Assembly: GCA_021736615.1 (NCBI GenBank)
Contig: JAIPFN010000181.1
Coordinates: 1-11,600 of the forward strand
Direction: 5' to 3'
Length of the DNA stretch: 11,600 bases
Source of the DNA: Phycisphaerae bacterium
Lineage (GTDB): Bacteria; Planctomycetota; Phycisphaerae; Sedimentisphaerales; Anaerohalosphaeraceae
A program made the translations under genes and the position numbers. The notes below the pieces were generated by a model. That model made no database searches. It was not told where the DNA came from and saw only the letters and a list, made by a program, of their open reading frames with translations. This document shows, piece by piece, positions 5,055-11,434 of this stretch. The first letter of the stretch is position 1. Each line of letters begins with the position of its first letter.

Positions 5055-6524
5055 ATGGTTGATACTGTCAGTAAGATCGAGCGGGCCGGTGGTGTTTATG
5101 ATGCTTTGCGTGGGGTTGCTCCTGTCAGTCGGGGCGGGCTGCGTGATTATGTTAAGGTTTTTCTGGGGATCGACGTTCCCGATGTTTCGTGCTGCGAGGG
5201 GCATTGCAGTCCGATGGATTATTTGTGGCACTGTTACAGCAGGGATTTTGCGTTTGGGGAATCTTCGCCTAACGGCGATTGCGTTGTATGGGCAAATCGG
5301 GGCGGTTCCAAGACGGTTCTTGGGGCGGCGGCGACTTTGCTTGACTGCATATTCAAGCCTGAGTGTCAGGTTCGGGTACTTGGCGGGTCGCTTGAGCAGT
5401 CGAGAAGGATGTATGAGTATCTGGGCAAGTTTCTGGGCGGGAGTTTCGATGACGCGGTAAGCGGAAAGATACTTAAAGAGCGATGTTCTTTTGTTAACGG
5501 GTCGGCTGCGCAGATACTTACGCAGTCGGCAAAGAGTGTGCGCGGAGTTCATGTACACAAACTGCGGTGCGATGAAATCGAGCTGTTTAACCCGGAAGTT
5601 TTCGACGCGGCGAAGTTTACCACGCAAAGCACCGGCGGCATTAAAGCGTCGATGGAGATCATCAGTACGATGCACCGGCCTTACGGGCTTATGCACAGGC
5701 TTGTCGACGAGGCGATGAAAAATGAGGTGCCGATATTTAAGTGGTGCATGCTGGAGGTTGTCGAAAAGTGCAGGGATCGAAATTGCGGCAGGTGCGAGCT
5801 GGATGGGTACTGTCAGGGTAAGGCGAAAAAAGCGAACGGGTATATGAAGATCGACGACTGTATTACGCAGATGCGGCGGTCGAGTAAGGAGGGGTTTGAG
5901 TCCGAGATGCTTTGCAGACGGCCTAACCTTGAAAACGCGGTGTTCTCTGATTTCGATACAAAGGTGCATGTGGCGCCGGTGGAATATGACAGCAGTTTGC
6001 CGCTTTACCGGGCGATGGATTTCGGGTTTGTTAATCCTTTTGTGTGCCTTTGGATACAGGTTGACGGCGAGGGACGCGTTCGGGTGATCGACGAGTATTT
6101 CCGGAGGCGGGCGACCATCGAGATACATGCGAAAGAACTAAAGGAGCGGACGCCGTGCGGGGAAGAGAGCGTTGCGGGGAGTTTTTGTGACCCGGCTGGG
6201 GCGGGAGTTAACGATGTGTCCGGCACGAGCGCAGTGCGCGAGCTTCGGGCGATGGGGATTAGAACGGTTTATCGCAAGAGCAGGATACTTGACGGGGTCG
6301 AGCGGATTCGGCGGCTCGTAAAAGCAGGTGACGGCAAGAGCAGGCTGCTGATCAGCCCGAAATGCGTCAGGCTTATCGAGGCTATGGCGTGCTATCACTA
6401 CCCGGAAACAGGGGAAAATGAGCTTCCGGAAAAGGACGGGGTTTATGACCACCCTATCGATGCGCTGCGGTATTTTCTGGTTAATGTGAATAAACGCGTT
6501 AAGCCGGAACGGAGAAGATATTGA
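5055..6524 (+). CDS. Phage terminase large subunit (ATPase-nuclease)
   Basis: The ATG at 5055 follows TGGAGGT (5041-5047). The 489-residue length is normal for a large terminase. The ATPase has an adenine-side/Walker A region CVVWANRGGSKTVLG (about 76-90, K86), Walker B KLRCDEIELF (169-178, D173 and E174) and a coupling motif ISTMHRP (203-209). The RNase H-fold nuclease has MDFGF (D322), FCDPAG (D379) and DHPIDALRYF (D465, D469), so all acidic residues expected for cleavage are present. Between the domains lies C239-x4-C244-x2-C247-x5-C253, a possible zinc or iron-sulfur site. The enzyme should translocate and cut DNA using ATP. No portal or capsid gene follows: the next gene is on the other strand. 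A long antisense frame across 4905-6128 is a shadow. Confidence 0.92.
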   Translation: MVDTVSKIERAGGVYDALRGVAPVSRGGLRDYVKVFLGIDVPDVSCCEGHCSPMDYLWHCYSRDFAFGESSPNGDCVVWANRGGSKTVLGAAATLLDCIFKPECQVRVLGGSLEQSRRMYEYLGKFLGGSFDDAVSGKILKERCSFVNGSAAQILTQSAKSVRGVHVHKLRCDEIELFNPEVFDAAKFTTQSTGGIKASMEIISTMHRPYGLMHRLVDEAMKNEVPIFKWCMLEVVEKCRDRNCGRCELDGYCQGKAKKANGYMKIDDCITQMRRSSKEGFESEMLCRRPNLENAVFSDFDTKVHVAPVEYDSSLPLYRAMDFGFVNPFVCLWIQVDGEGRVRVIDEYFRRRATIEIHAKELKERTPCGEESVAGSFCDPAGAGVNDVSGTSAVRELRAMGIRTVYRKSRILDGVERIRRLVKAGDGKSRLLISPKCVRLIEAMACYHYPETGENELPEKDGVYDHPIDALRYFLVNVNKRVKPERRRY

Positions 6525-6526
6525 TT

Positions 6527-6550
6527 CAAACTGGCCTGGCGGCCAGTTTG
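6527..6550. terminator. CAAACTG hairpin flush with the terL stop
   Basis: CAAACTGGCC-TGGC-GGCCAGTTTG is a perfect 10-bp stem starting two bases after the TGA of the large terminase gene. It lies between two convergent genes, so it may end transcription in both directions, although no T-run follows on either side. Related hairpins are at 10257-10281 and 11435-11462. Confidence 0.5.
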
Positions 6551-6554
6551 GAGG

Positions 6555-6584
6555 GATTAGGTTTTAGGGATTAGGGGTTAGGGG
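6555..6584 (+). repeat. Heptamer array of NNTTAGG type
   Basis: GATTAGG, TTTTAGG, GATTAGG and GGTTAGG are in tandem, followed by GG. The same family is at 8801-8837. It ends just before the stop codon of the minus-strand gene at 6588. Confidence 0.8.
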
Positions 6585-6587
6585 TTT

Positions 6588-6878
6588 TTACCAGCCTAGT
6601 ACTTGTAGTACTTTTGCTTCTTTTTGCCTGGCTGTTAGCCTGGTCTTGAACTTGTTAAGCATGGTAGTTCTTTCTTCGTAGTCGAGATCCGGGTTGTCAT
6701 AGAATTGTACGGCTAACTCCAGAACCTTCAGTTCGTCCGATATTCTGTTTTGCCCTCTGCATTGTCTTGCGATCTCATCGAAGCGAGGAAGCCGGTCAGC
6801 ATCAAACTGCTGATGTGACCTCTCGATCGATTCTGAAATCAACTGCTGTATGTGTTTGTTTTCAATTCCATAGTCCAT
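6588..6878 (-). CDS. Small protein of unknown function (96 aa)
   Basis: I do not recognise this protein. The ATG at 6878 is preceded by AGGAGA on the minus strand with good spacing, and a perfect TATAAT lies about 50 bases upstream, which together support a real gene; the frame continues upstream to 7004 but without a better start. The product is charged and probably helical: MDYGIENKHIQQLISESIER at the start, a middle with RFDEIARQCRGQ and LKVLELAVQFYDNPDLDYEE, and an end KFKTRLTARQKEAKVLQVLG. There is no signal peptide or membrane segment. It converges with the terminase gene across a 63-base gap. Confidence 0.7.
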   Translation of the reverse strand: MDYGIENKHIQQLISESIERSHQQFDADRLPRFDEIARQCRGQNRISDELKVLELAVQFYDNPDLDYEERTTMLNKFKTRLTARQKEAKVLQVLGW

Positions 6879-6923
6879 TATAAGTCTCCTGAATAAAATC
6901 TTACCGGGTATTAAATCGGCAAT

Positions 6924-6929
6924 ATTATA
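6924..6929 (-). promoter_or_regulatory. TATAAT -10 element for the 96-aa gene
   Basis: A perfect TATAAT on the minus strand lies 46-51 bases upstream of the ATG at 6878, at a normal leader length. No convincing -35 hexamer is found 16-18 bases further upstream, so the promoter is tentative. Confidence 0.4.
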
Positions 6930-6990
6930 CGTTGGGTTTAGTCCGGAAATGGTAAAAATGGAAAACTTTTTAATGCAGAAATAATAAAAG

Positions 6991-7030
6991 TGAATACTCA
7001 ACATCGAACAAGGAATATCGAATAACCAAT
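6991..7030 (+). repeat. ACTCAAC-GAATATCGAAT repeat, copy 1
   Basis: The sequence contains ACTCAACATCGAACAAGG, ATATCGAATAACCAAT. A rearranged version, CGAATAACCAACACTCAACA then AGGAATATCGAAT, is at 7671-7703. It lies between the 96-aa gene and the rhodanese terminator. Confidence 0.65.
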
Positions 7031-7073
7031 TTAAAAAGGGCTGTAAGAGGCATTTTATTGTCCCTTACAGTCC
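7031..7073 (-). terminator. Intrinsic terminator of the rhodanese gene
   Basis: On the minus strand GGACTGTAAG (7073-7064) pairs with CTTACAGCCC (7047-7038) with one mismatch, and TTTTT follows (7037-7033). It lies 64 bases after the rhodanese stop codon, as expected for a factor-independent terminator. Confidence 0.7.
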
Positions 7074-7136
7074 TCTTGTCTGTTTGCCATCCTTGACAGC
7101 GTCATGAAAAAATTTCGATTATTTGCGATCTTTCGC

Positions 7137-7499
7137 TTACACTTCAACGGGCAAGTTGTGCTCTTTCCATGCCTGGAAACCCCCTTCAAGTTCCATTACG
7201 GGGTATCCGTTTTCGGCGAACTCCTTTGCGGCGGCGGCGGCAAGGTGGCACTCGAAGGAATAACAGTAAACGACGTTTACCTTATCCCTGCTGAGGCCTG
7301 CAAAACTGGCGTCGACTGACCTGCACTTGTTTATTGCGCCCGGTATGTGGCCGTGTTTGAAGTCCTCCGGCTGCCTGACGTCTATGATGTGTATATTCTC
7401 CTGCCGTTTTATCATTTCGTCAAGCTCTACCGGGCCGGTTGTAAACTCCATTTTGGCACTGAAAAACTTGCTGGCTTTCCTCGGACTGGTAATTGTCAT
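7137..7499 (-). CDS. Single-domain rhodanese-like sulfurtransferase
   Basis: The ATG at 7499 has AAAGGG seven bases upstream. The 120-residue protein is one rhodanese domain: an entry strand with FTTGPVELDEMI, NIHIIDVRQPEDFKHGHIPG (35-54, the conserved DVR...F..GHIPGA), the active-site loop VVYCYSFECHLAAAAA (76-91, Cys79 as the probable persulfide carrier, a second Cys84) and GYPVMELEGGFQAWKEHNLP (98-117). There is no signal peptide, so it is cytoplasmic. The family moves sulfane sulfur to thiol acceptors, but the substrate here is unknown. The loop has the C-x4-C form rather than the usual CxxGxR, a variant seen in a subgroup of rhodanese homologues. It stands alone between a terminator and an upstream inverted repeat. 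Confidence 0.85.
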   Translation of the reverse strand: MTITSPRKASKFFSAKMEFTTGPVELDEMIKRQENIHIIDVRQPEDFKHGHIPGAINKCRSVDASFAGLSRDKVNVVYCYSFECHLAAAAAKEFAENGYPVMELEGGFQAWKEHNLPVEV

Positions 7500-7526
7500 C
7501 GTTCTACCCTTTCACTATTATCCTCA

Positions 7527-7543
7527 AAGTCCTTATAGGACTT
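7527..7543 (-). promoter_or_regulatory. Inverted repeat upstream of the rhodanese gene
   Basis: AAGTCCT-TAT-AGGACTT is a perfect 7-bp inverted repeat with a 3-base centre, 28-44 bases upstream of the rhodanese ATG. The position suits an operator or a short leader hairpin. Rhodanese genes are often controlled by sulfur- or copper-sensing repressors, but no such regulator is in view and the link is inference. Confidence 0.4.
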
Positions 7544-7637
7544 ACCTACCTTTGTAAAGCTGATATTATCGGCTCCATGGATAGATACGTTTGATCTGCG
7601 GGTTGGGGTTTTGTTTTAATTTGGAAATTGTTATTTT

Positions 7638-7658
7638 GAGGCAGGAGGCAGGAGGCTG
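7638..7658 (+). repeat. Heptamer array GAGGCAG
   Basis: GAGGCAG, GAGGCAG and GAGGCTG lie in tandem. It is one of seven heptamer arrays in the window. Confidence 0.75.
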
Positions 7659-7670
7659 AAGTGGAAAAAG

Positions 7671-7712
7671 CGAATAACCAACACTCAACAAGGAATATCG
7701 AATTATGAAGGA
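7671..7712 (+). repeat. ACTCAAC-GAATATCGAAT repeat, copy 2
   Basis: CGAATAACCAACACTCAACA is followed by AGGAATATCGAATTATGAAG. It shares the blocks CGAATAACCAA, ACTCAACA and AAGGAATATCGAAT with 6991-7030 but in a shifted order. Confidence 0.65.
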
Positions 7713-7729
7713 ATATACAGTTGTGCTTG

Positions 7730-7818
7730 TTTTGTGGGTACTGTTTACAACTTTTGGGCGGTTGTTTTGGATTGACAGGTTAGATTCGGGGAGTTTGCGC
7801 TCCCGCGCTTTTGTTTGC
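7730..7818 (+). repeat. RCAACTT-hairpin element, copy 3 (diverged)
   Basis: GTACTGTTTACAACTTTTGG is followed by a spacer and a hairpin GGGAG-TTTGCG-CTCCC (7789-7804), then GCGCTTTTGTTTG as in copy 2. Compared with copies 1 and 2, one C-G stem pair has become G-C and another C-G has become a T-G wobble, so the hairpin is kept although the sequence changed. It lies just downstream of the rsmH stop codon, in antisense orientation to rsmH. Confidence 0.75.
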
Positions 7819-7823
7819 CGATA

Positions 7824-8792
7824 TTACGGTTTTTTTGCGTATCTGAATCTTGCTGATGATGATCTTGGGTTTTTTAGTATTTCCCATTTATCGGGGGTTA
7901 TTGCTTTTTGGGAGATTTGGCGGTAGGTTCCGTCTTCGAGGCCTGCTTTGAATGCGTGCTTGACTAGTTTGTCTTCTCCGCTCTGGAAACTCATTATCCC
8001 TATAACCCCTCCGGGACGCAGGCAGTTTGGCGCGTCTTTGAGGAGTTTTTCGAGTGCGTCGATCTCACCGTTTACCGCGATCCTGATTGCCTGGAAAGTT
8101 CGAGCGGCTGGGTGGGCAGAACCGAAAGGCATATTCTTGTTTTTCTTCTTCCAGGTATTCTCGGTGAGGCCCTTTGCATTAATTACCAGTCGAACGAGCT
8201 GGCTGACGGTTGTGATCGGGTCTGAGAGCCGCTGGCCGGCGATCCACTGGGCGATTAGCTTGTGGTCGGGTTCGTCGGAGTATTTCCAGAGTATCTCGGA
8301 GAGGCGGTCCTCGGAGAGTTCGGCAAGGAGGTCTGCGCCGGTTTTTTCGAGGCGGTCGTCCATTCTCATATCGAGCGGGCCGTCAGCTTTGTAGCTTATT
8401 CCCCTGTCGGCGTCGTCGACCTGCATGCTTGAAATGCCGAGGTCTGCGAAGATGATGTCGAAACCGGCGGGAGCAGATTCGGCTTTGACAGCGGCGATCT
8501 CTGAGAAATTTTTGCGGTGAAAGATCGTGTTTGCTTTTAAGGCAGAGAGCCTTTTGGAGGTACGGTCGATGTGCTTGCCGTCGATGTCGAGGCCGACGTA
8601 TGTTCCTGTTTCGCCGATGCGTTGTATGAATTTCTCGGCGTGGCCGCCGAATCCCATTGTGCAATCGGCGATTGTCTGACCTCCGGAGAGGTCGAGGGCC
8701 TTGATGATTTCTTTTACCAATACAGGTACGTGTGTTCCCCGGGCGGTTTTGCCTCGGGCACGGATATTTGATTGTTTACTTTTGTTTTGCAT
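7824..8792 (-). CDS. rsmH: 16S rRNA (cytosine(1402)-N(4))-methyltransferase RsmH
   Basis: RsmH (MraW) transfers a methyl group from S-adenosylmethionine to N4 of C1402 in 16S rRNA. The 322-residue length is normal. Key motifs are THVPVLVKEII (20-30), the SAM loop DCTMGFGGHAEKF (43-55), GLDID (67-71), FADLGISSMQVD (115-126), GPLDMRMD (138-145), HPAARTFQAIRIAVNGE (227-243) and the terminal SSSARFRY (311-318). The ATG at 8792 is the only plausible start, yet its leader is a heptamer array and no Shine-Dalgarno sequence is visible. rsmH normally heads the division and cell-wall cluster; here its neighbours are a sigma-54 regulator upstream and a rhodanese downstream, as can occur where that cluster is dispersed. 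Confidence 0.95.
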   Translation of the reverse strand: MQNKSKQSNIRARGKTARGTHVPVLVKEIIKALDLSGGQTIADCTMGFGGHAEKFIQRIGETGTYVGLDIDGKHIDRTSKRLSALKANTIFHRKNFSEIAAVKAESAPAGFDIIFADLGISSMQVDDADRGISYKADGPLDMRMDDRLEKTGADLLAELSEDRLSEILWKYSDEPDHKLIAQWIAGQRLSDPITTVSQLVRLVINAKGLTENTWKKKNKNMPFGSAHPAARTFQAIRIAVNGEIDALEKLLKDAPNCLRPGGVIGIMSFQSGEDKLVKHAFKAGLEDGTYRQISQKAITPDKWEILKNPRSSSARFRYAKKP

Positions 8793-8800
8793 ATTTCAGG

Positions 8801-8837
8801 TTTTAGGGGCTAGGTTTTAGGTGTTAGGTGTTAGGGT
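8801..8837 (+). repeat. Heptamer array of NNTTAGG type in the rsmH leader
   Basis: TTTTAGG, GGCTAGG, TTTTAGG, TGTTAGG and TGTTAGG stand in tandem (five units), ending in GT. It fills most of the 61 bases between the regulator stop and the rsmH start and replaces any visible ribosome binding site. Confidence 0.8.
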
Positions 8838-8853
8838 AAAATTCCCAGTGCGT

Positions 8854-10242
8854 TTATTTTATTCCCATCATTGCTGCTTCTTTGTCGAGGCCGTATGTTT
8901 TCATTTTTTTGTAGAGCGTTGTTCTGTTTAGCTGGAGTGCTTTTGCAGTTTTTTGTCTGCTCCAGCTGTTTGCTTCCAGGGCAGCGCGGATTATCGATCT
9001 TTCGGGCATCGCGAGTGCGTCTTTGAGGCTCCTTGATGCAAAGGGTTCGTGGCCGGTTGATATCTGGAGCGATTTTATGGCGGCGGGCAGGTCCTCGACG
9101 TCTATGTAAGGCCCTTTGCCGAGCAGCACCGCCCTTTCGATTACGTTTTCCAGCTGGCGGACGTTTCCTGGCCAGTGGTAACCCTGCATGTATTCCATAG
9201 CCTTGTCGGTGATTCCGTGTTTTATTCTCGCGTGGATCCGGCAGAATACTTCGAGGAAGTTTTCCGCGAGCAAGGAGACGTCTCCGGTTCTCTCGGCTAA
9301 CGGCGGGAGGTCGACGGTGAGAACATTGATACGGTAGAAGAGGTCTTCGCGGAAGCGTCCTGCGCGGACTTCATCGGCGAGATCCTTGTTGGAAGCCAGT
9401 ATGACGCGAGTATCGGTTGTAATGGTTTCGTTGCTTCCGACGGGCTCGAACTGGCGGGTCTGGAGGACGCGGAGAAGTTTTACCTGCATTGCAGGTGATG
9501 CACTGGAAATTTCGTCGAGGAATATGGTTCCTCCGTCGGCGACTAGGAACTTGCCCTGCTTGTCGTTTACGGCACCGGTGAAGGCACCCATGGCATGGCC
9601 GAAAAGCTCGCTTTCGAGAAGGGTTTCGGGGAGTGCTCCGCAACTGACTTCGACGAATGGGCCGGATCGGCGGGGGGAACGGTAATGGACGGCGCGGGCG
9701 ATCATGCTTTTGCCGGTTCCGGACTCTCCGGACATAAGTATTGTCGTCTTGGTGTCTGAGACCGCTTCGATTGTCTCGAAGACCTTTGCCATTTTGTAGT
9801 TCTGGCTGATGACGTTGTCGAGGCTGTACTTGTTTTCGAGCTGAAGGCGAAGCGAAGAATTTTCGGTCATCAACGAATGCTGGCGGAGTGCCCTTTCGAC
9901 GGCAAGGAGGAGTTCGTCGTCTATGATGGGTTTTGTCAGATAGTCGAAGGCGCCTTTCTTTATGGCTTCTACGGCGCTTTCGATGGTACCGTAACCGGTG
10001 ATAAGAATTACCGCGGTCTGGGGGTATTTCCTGGCGATGATGGCAAGCAGTTCGATGCCGTCGCCGTCGGGCATGTTAACGTCTGTGATGACAAGCGAGA
10101 AATTCTGACGGGTCATGGTGACCAGGGCGTCTGACAACGATTCGGCGGACGTTGTGGTGTAGCCTTCGAGGCCCAGATACTCGCAGAGCGAATCACGGAT
10201 GATTTTGTCATCGTCTACAATAAGAATATCAGTTTTTTTCAT
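8854..10242 (-). CDS. Sigma-54-dependent response regulator, NtrC family
   Basis: The ATG at 10242 follows TAAGG; a TTG at 10260 is open but less likely. The 462-residue protein has three domains. The receiver (about 1-120) has the acidic pocket D10-D12, phospho-acceptor D54 in VITDVNMP, T82 and K104. The AAA+ domain (about 143-375) has Walker A GESGTGKS (172-179), the sigma-54 contact loop GAFTGA (219-224), Walker B TIFLDEIS (239-246) and WPGNVRQLENVIERA (357-371). A Fis-type helix-turn-helix closes the protein (SRQKTAKALQLNRTTLYKKM, 428-447). All residues for ATP-driven activation of sigma-54 polymerase are intact. It lies 98 bases after a histidine kinase on the same strand, its likely partner. 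The target genes are not identifiable, and no sigma-54 promoter was recognised in the window. Confidence 0.93.
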   Translation of the reverse strand: MKKTDILIVDDDKIIRDSLCEYLGLEGYTTTSAESLSDALVTMTRQNFSLVITDVNMPDGDGIELLAIIARKYPQTAVILITGYGTIESAVEAIKKGAFDYLTKPIIDDELLLAVERALRQHSLMTENSSLRLQLENKYSLDNVISQNYKMAKVFETIEAVSDTKTTILMSGESGTGKSMIARAVHYRSPRRSGPFVEVSCGALPETLLESELFGHAMGAFTGAVNDKQGKFLVADGGTIFLDEISSASPAMQVKLLRVLQTRQFEPVGSNETITTDTRVILASNKDLADEVRAGRFREDLFYRINVLTVDLPPLAERTGDVSLLAENFLEVFCRIHARIKHGITDKAMEYMQGYHWPGNVRQLENVIERAVLLGKGPYIDVEDLPAAIKSLQISTGHEPFASRSLKDALAMPERSIIRAALEANSWSRQKTAKALQLNRTTLYKKMKTYGLDKEAAMMGIK

Positions 10243-10256
10243 GATTAACAACCTTA

Positions 10257-10281
10257 CCAAACTGCCCTTCGGGCAGTTTGG
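10257..10281. other. CAAACTG hairpin next to the regulator's ribosome binding site
   Basis: CCAAACTGCCC-TTC-GGGCAGTTTGG is a perfect 11-bp stem. On the minus strand it ends directly before TAAGG, the ribosome binding site of the response regulator, so it could affect translation or stabilise the mRNA between kinase and regulator. It belongs with the hairpins at 6527-6550 and 11435-11462. Confidence 0.6.
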
Positions 10282-10317
10282 AATGAATAATGAATATTGA
10301 TTAATGTATAATTAAGG

Positions 10318-10332
10318 AAACCGCCTTCGGCG
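10318..10332. other. CGCC-TTC-GGCG hairpin after the kinase stop
   Basis: AAACCGCCTTCGGCG shares its first 15 bases with the third hairpin before the ABC ATPase gene (1428-1442). On the minus strand it lies eight bases after the kinase stop codon. No T-run follows, so it is unlikely to end transcription and allows read-through into the regulator gene. Confidence 0.45.
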
Positions 10333-10339
10333 AAAACTA

Positions 10340-11428
10340 TTAAATTGGCAGGTAGACAGTGAATTTGCTTCCGGTTTGTTCATCGTTTATTGCTTCTATC
10401 CTGCCTTTGTATTTTTCTATAATGTCTTTGCATATAGCCAGGCCGAGTCCGGTTCCTTTTTCTTTTGTAGTAAAGAACGGTTCAAAAATCGAGTTGGCAT
10501 GTTCGGCTGGGAAACCGGGGCCCGAGTCTTTAAACTCAACGACGATCTCTTCGTCTATGCCGGAAATAATTATATTCAGGACCCCATTGCCTTCCATCGC
10601 GTCAGCGGCGTTTTTTATGAGGTTGCAGAAGACCTGGAAGAGGTTGTCGCCTCTGAACTTTTTATTGATAAACTCGATATTATCAAAAACCGCGATGCCG
10701 ACACCTTCACACTTCGGTTCCATGGCTTTTACGGATTCGGTTAGGATTTTCTGTATTGATGCACATTGCAGTTCCGGATGCCTTCCGCGTGAGAATTCGA
10801 GTAGTTCTCCGATTATGCGAGACATCCGCATTAGGCCCGACTTGCAATGGTTAAGGTATTCTACGGGCTTTTCGAACTGCTGTTTTTCGATGGCCCTGAT
10901 CGACAGATTAATGTAGCGGAGAATTCCGTCCATCGGGTTGTTAAGCTCGTGGGCGACTTTTCCGGCGACTTTTCCGATGGCTGCGAGGCGTTCGGCTTGT
11001 GAGTGCTCATCCGCGACGCTGCCTTTGCCGGTCATGTCTTCAATGGCGGCAAGACCGCCTGTAATCCGGCCGGTTGTGTGGGATTTCATGGGGGTTACGA
11101 TAATTTTCAAAAGTCGTACCGAATCGGGACGCGAGTATTTAACAGAATCGAAGGTGGCTGTCTGGCCCGTTTGGACCACTTCGTTTAGCGAGGATTTCCA
11201 GTCGCCCCAGACATTTTGGTCTGCGCCGCCAGCTAAGGAATTGTCAAGATAATCGCCGAGTTTTAATAAGCTGGCGGCGAGGTCGTTTGCGTAGATGATC
11301 TTCATATCCGGGGAGAATGCGACAATCCCTATCGGAAGCGAGGCAAGGACAGAAGGTGAAATTGCCGGGGCATCGCCCTGAAGATCACATATATCTGAAT
11401 TCAGTTGTTTATCATTCAATTTGGACAT
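10340..11428 (-). CDS. Soluble PAS-containing sensor histidine kinase
   Basis: The 362-residue protein starts at ATG 11428 with a weak, close GAGTGAG. No membrane segment is present, so it senses a cytoplasmic signal. A PAS domain covers about residues 25-135 (LPIGIVAFSPDMKIIYANDL near 31-50, LKIIVTPMK near 107-115). The dimerisation helix has the H-box KVAHELNNPMDGIL (157-170, His160 phosphorylated). The ATP-binding domain has the N-box FCNLIKNAADAM (267-278), G1 DSGPGFP (301-307), the F-box FEPFFTTK (315-322) and G2 GTGLGLA (325-331). The arrangement resembles NtrB-type kinases and fits the NtrC-type regulator that follows. The PAS ligand cannot be deduced. Confidence 0.92.
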   Translation of the reverse strand: MSKLNDKQLNSDICDLQGDAPAISPSVLASLPIGIVAFSPDMKIIYANDLAASLLKLGDYLDNSLAGGADQNVWGDWKSSLNEVVQTGQTATFDSVKYSRPDSVRLLKIIVTPMKSHTTGRITGGLAAIEDMTGKGSVADEHSQAERLAAIGKVAGKVAHELNNPMDGILRYINLSIRAIEKQQFEKPVEYLNHCKSGLMRMSRIIGELLEFSRGRHPELQCASIQKILTESVKAMEPKCEGVGIAVFDNIEFINKKFRGDNLFQVFCNLIKNAADAMEGNGVLNIIISGIDEEIVVEFKDSGPGFPAEHANSIFEPFFTTKEKGTGLGLAICKDIIEKYKGRIEAINDEQTGSKFTVYLPI

Positions 11429-11434
11429 AACTCA

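Larger units (their letters stand above)
7500..7823. other. Gap between rhodanese and rsmH (324 bp), repeat-filled
   Basis: No gene is credible here; a plus-strand frame from 7705 runs through repeats into antisense of rsmH. From left to right the gap holds the rhodanese leader with an inverted repeat, a GAGGCAG heptamer array, an ACTCAAC-type repeat and the third RCAACTT-hairpin element. Confidence 0.65.

Noticed and set aside
4905..6128. 407-residue open frame on the minus strand across the terminase gene
   Set aside because: It is antisense to a gene with full terminase motifs, has no ribosome binding site and its composition is that of a reversed coding strand.
6555..6584. TTAGGG-like repeat suggesting a telomere
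   Set aside because: Only four units, internal, with variable first bases, and one of several 7-bp arrays of unrelated sequence.
7094..7122. TTGACA as a plus-strand promoter
   Set aside because: No adequate -10 element at 16-18 bases and only antisense of the rhodanese gene downstream.
7705..7926. 73-residue plus-strand open frame
   Set aside because: It reads through two dispersed repeats and then antisense of rsmH, with no ribosome binding site.
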